The position numbers and the translations under genes were made by a program. Shown here one piece after another: positions 18,413 through 19,328 of a DNA stretch of 19,328 nt. The first letter of the stretch is position 1; each line of letters begins with the position of its first letter. The DNA is from Gongronella butleri. Its lineage: Eukaryota > Mucoromycota > Mucoromycetes > Mucorales > Cunninghamellaceae. The stretch spans positions 1 through 19,328 of the forward strand of contig JAIWZP010000106.1 in NCBI GenBank assembly GCA_025201375.1, read 5' to 3'. Under the pieces are notes generated by a model. That model did no database searches and had not been told where the DNA came from. It saw only the letters and a program-made list of their open reading frames with translations.

Positions 18413-18600
18413 GTGGGGGAGGGCGGTGTGTGTGTGGGGGGGCAGGGTGAGGGGGTGGTAAGGGGGTGGTGGGTGTGGGTGGGCAGGGTGAGGGGGTGGT
18501 AAAGGGGTGGTGAGTGTGGGGGGTGAGTGTGGGTGGGCAGGGTGAGGGGGTGGTAAGGGGGTGGTGAGTGTGGGGGTGAGTGTGGGTGGGCAGGGTATAG
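18413..18600 (+). repeat. G-rich minisatellite, units of 41-54 bp
   Basis: Units start with GGGCAGGGTGAGGGGGTGGT at 18440, 18481 and 18535, with a partial fourth unit at 18588. Lengths are about 41, 54 and 53 bp. Dense runs of three or more G on the plus strand give many potential G-quadruplexes. There is no coding role; antisense frames give Pro/Thr/His-rich artefacts. Confidence 0.8.
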
Positions 18601-18612
18601 GCCAATATGAAA

Positions 18613-18751
18613 AATGATGCAACATGATGCGTGGGTGGGCTGGAAGTGGGCCAATGTTTTAAAAAAAAAAAAAAAAGACGCAACAATGTGACGCGTGGGT
18701 GGGTGTGGGTGTGGGCGAACATGTAAAAAAAAAAAAAAAAAAAAAAAAAAA
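18613..18751 (+). repeat. Two tandem units ending in A-tracts
   Basis: Each unit begins GATGCAACATGATGCGTGGG or GACGCAACAATGTGACGCGT, continues with GTGGG repeats and ...AATGTTTT or ...AACATGT, and ends in a run of about 17 or 27 A. A third start (GACGCGTGCA) follows at about 18752. Confidence 0.6.
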
Positions 18752-18757
18752 GACGCG

Positions 18758-18822
18758 TGCACTTTGAATTTGAGCACTTCAAGGGCCTATGTAGAGAATC
18801 CGATTCTGAGCTGCTTTGTCCG
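18758..18822 (+). repeat. Direct repeat of about 70 bp, copy 2
   Basis: Second copy of 18221-18295: TGCACTTTGAATTTGAGC, then GTAGAGAATCCGATTCTGAG and TTTGTCCGC. Confidence 0.65.
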
Positions 18823-18970
18823 CGCGGTCGAACTTTTGTTCGTGTCTCCTTGCCCAAGTCACGACAAAAATTGCGCGACACACGTGTTTTTCACAATTTG
18901 CCAGCAGCGCCACGTGCCACACACCGGGGCAGCTACCGTATGCGTATAATAACACGAGGCTTACGACGCG

Positions 18971-18979
18971 TATTTAAAT
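18971..18979 (+). promoter_or_regulatory. TATA-like box for the 19027 gene
   Basis: TATTTAAAT lies 48 bp upstream of the ATG at 19027, followed by T-runs in the leader, the same arrangement as at 558-646. Confidence 0.4.
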
Positions 18980-19026
18980 GCCTCGGCAGGCACCTGTACT
19001 TTTTTTTTTTACTTCACTTTTTTTTT

Positions 19027-19242
19027 ATGCGCAAGCAACCTCCAAGAGCATCCACGTCCCTGGCAAATCAGCGAGCACGCCGTCGCAGACAAAGGTCTCC
19101 ATCGCCCCCACAATCATCGAGCGCTACGCAAGGCCGACGAGTGAGTCGCCGGCTAGCAAATCAACAGGAACGACGGCGATCTCCATCACCAACACCAAGC
19201 ATCAACCAGCAAAGAAGAAGCCGCAGGCTGGCAATTCAACAG
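19027..19242 (+). CDS. First exon of an arginine/serine-rich basic protein, continues past the window
   Basis: The ATG at 19027 follows a T-run leader and opens 72 codons (MRKQPPRASTSLANQRARRR...). They are rich in Arg, Ser, Pro and Gln, with internal repeats: RRQRSPSPPQSSS versus RRRSPSPTPS, and SRRLANQQ versus SRRLAIQQ. The likely donor is GTACCG at 19243, in phase 0 after LAIQQ. The intron would span T- and A-runs to the CAAGCAG at the window end, a possible acceptor. The frame stays open to the end, so unspliced reading also gives no stop. Basic SP/RS repeats suggest a nucleic-acid-binding or nuclear N-terminus, but the family cannot be told from this part. A longer frame starting at 18978 in another phase shows no such regularity, and I rejected it. 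Confidence 0.5.
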
Positions 19243-19328
19243 GTACCGGTACGAAGCAAAACAGCAAAAAATTATTGGTTTCTGATCCTCAACAACTCTT
19301 TTTTTAAAAAAAAGATTCCATCAAGCAG

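Noticed and set aside
17862..18461. 199-codon plus-strand frame
   Set aside because: It has no recognisable motif, starts at a T-run and reads into the minisatellite; probably chance.
18243..18881. 212-codon minus-strand Pro/Thr/His-rich frame
   Set aside because: It is produced by the G-rich minisatellite and the A-tracts; its periodicity is that of the repeat, with no start context or motif.
18978..19307. 109-codon plus-strand frame overlapping the last gene
   Set aside because: The frame starting at 19027 shows regular RS and SRRLA(N/I)QQ repeats and a good donor; the alternative has only a Thr/Ser-rich shadow of the same DNA.

Overview
The window looks like a transposon graveyard plus one apparently intact element from a fungal-type nuclear genome. 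All the multi-exon genes have short GT-AG introns (49-121 bp), and long A or T homopolymer runs sit almost only in introns, leaders and spacers. The protein families (Tnp2/Transposase_21-type and Mutator-like transposases, a Pif1-like helicase remnant) fit an early-diverging fungus, perhaps Mucoromycota. That placement is inference; nothing in the window is a lineage marker. No rRNA, tRNA or CRISPR was seen.

Left part (1-5367): three degenerate repeats (1-310) precede two convergent genes for small nuclear-looking proteins, each an N-terminal coiled coil, a conserved-looking core and a charged tail (646-1464 plus, 1678-2673 minus). Divergent from the second is a six-exon Tnp2/Transposase_21-like transposase (2996 to about 5367). 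Its 3' end is cut exactly where the left terminal inverted repeat of the next element begins. The two small genes and the transposase may belong to one large DNA transposon, but its ends are not visible.

Middle (5368-12431): a complete Mutator-like element (MULE1, 5368-8858) has nearly identical 185-188 bp terminal inverted repeats and an uninterrupted six-exon transposase of 755 residues with a DDE triad, a CxxH motif and a SWIM zinc finger. It abuts a second, oppositely oriented MULE transposase gene (MULE2, 8995-12338 minus, eight exons, 966 residues). MULE2 has the same intron positions plus an inserted RGG/acidic region containing a SUMO-interaction-like motif.

Right part (12432-19328): an unidentified hydrophobic ORF is followed by a truncated, frameshifted third MULE (13175-13893 minus) with one recognisable terminal repeat (to about 14150). 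Next is a 300 bp repeat present again 3.2 kb downstream. Between its two copies lie a 1.1 kb non-autonomous MULE with about 155 bp inverted repeats (15885-16990) and a frameshifted Pif1-like helicase fragment (17008-17532). The last 1.5 kb holds a G-rich minisatellite, tandem A-tailed repeats and the first exon of an RS-rich basic protein that runs off the window.

MULE1, MULE3 and the 1.1 kb element share a terminal signature, so MULE1-type transposase is the likely source of movement for the non-autonomous copy. Exon joins were made by eye from splice consensus, frame continuity and comparison among the paralogs. They are self-consistent in phase but not transcript-verified.
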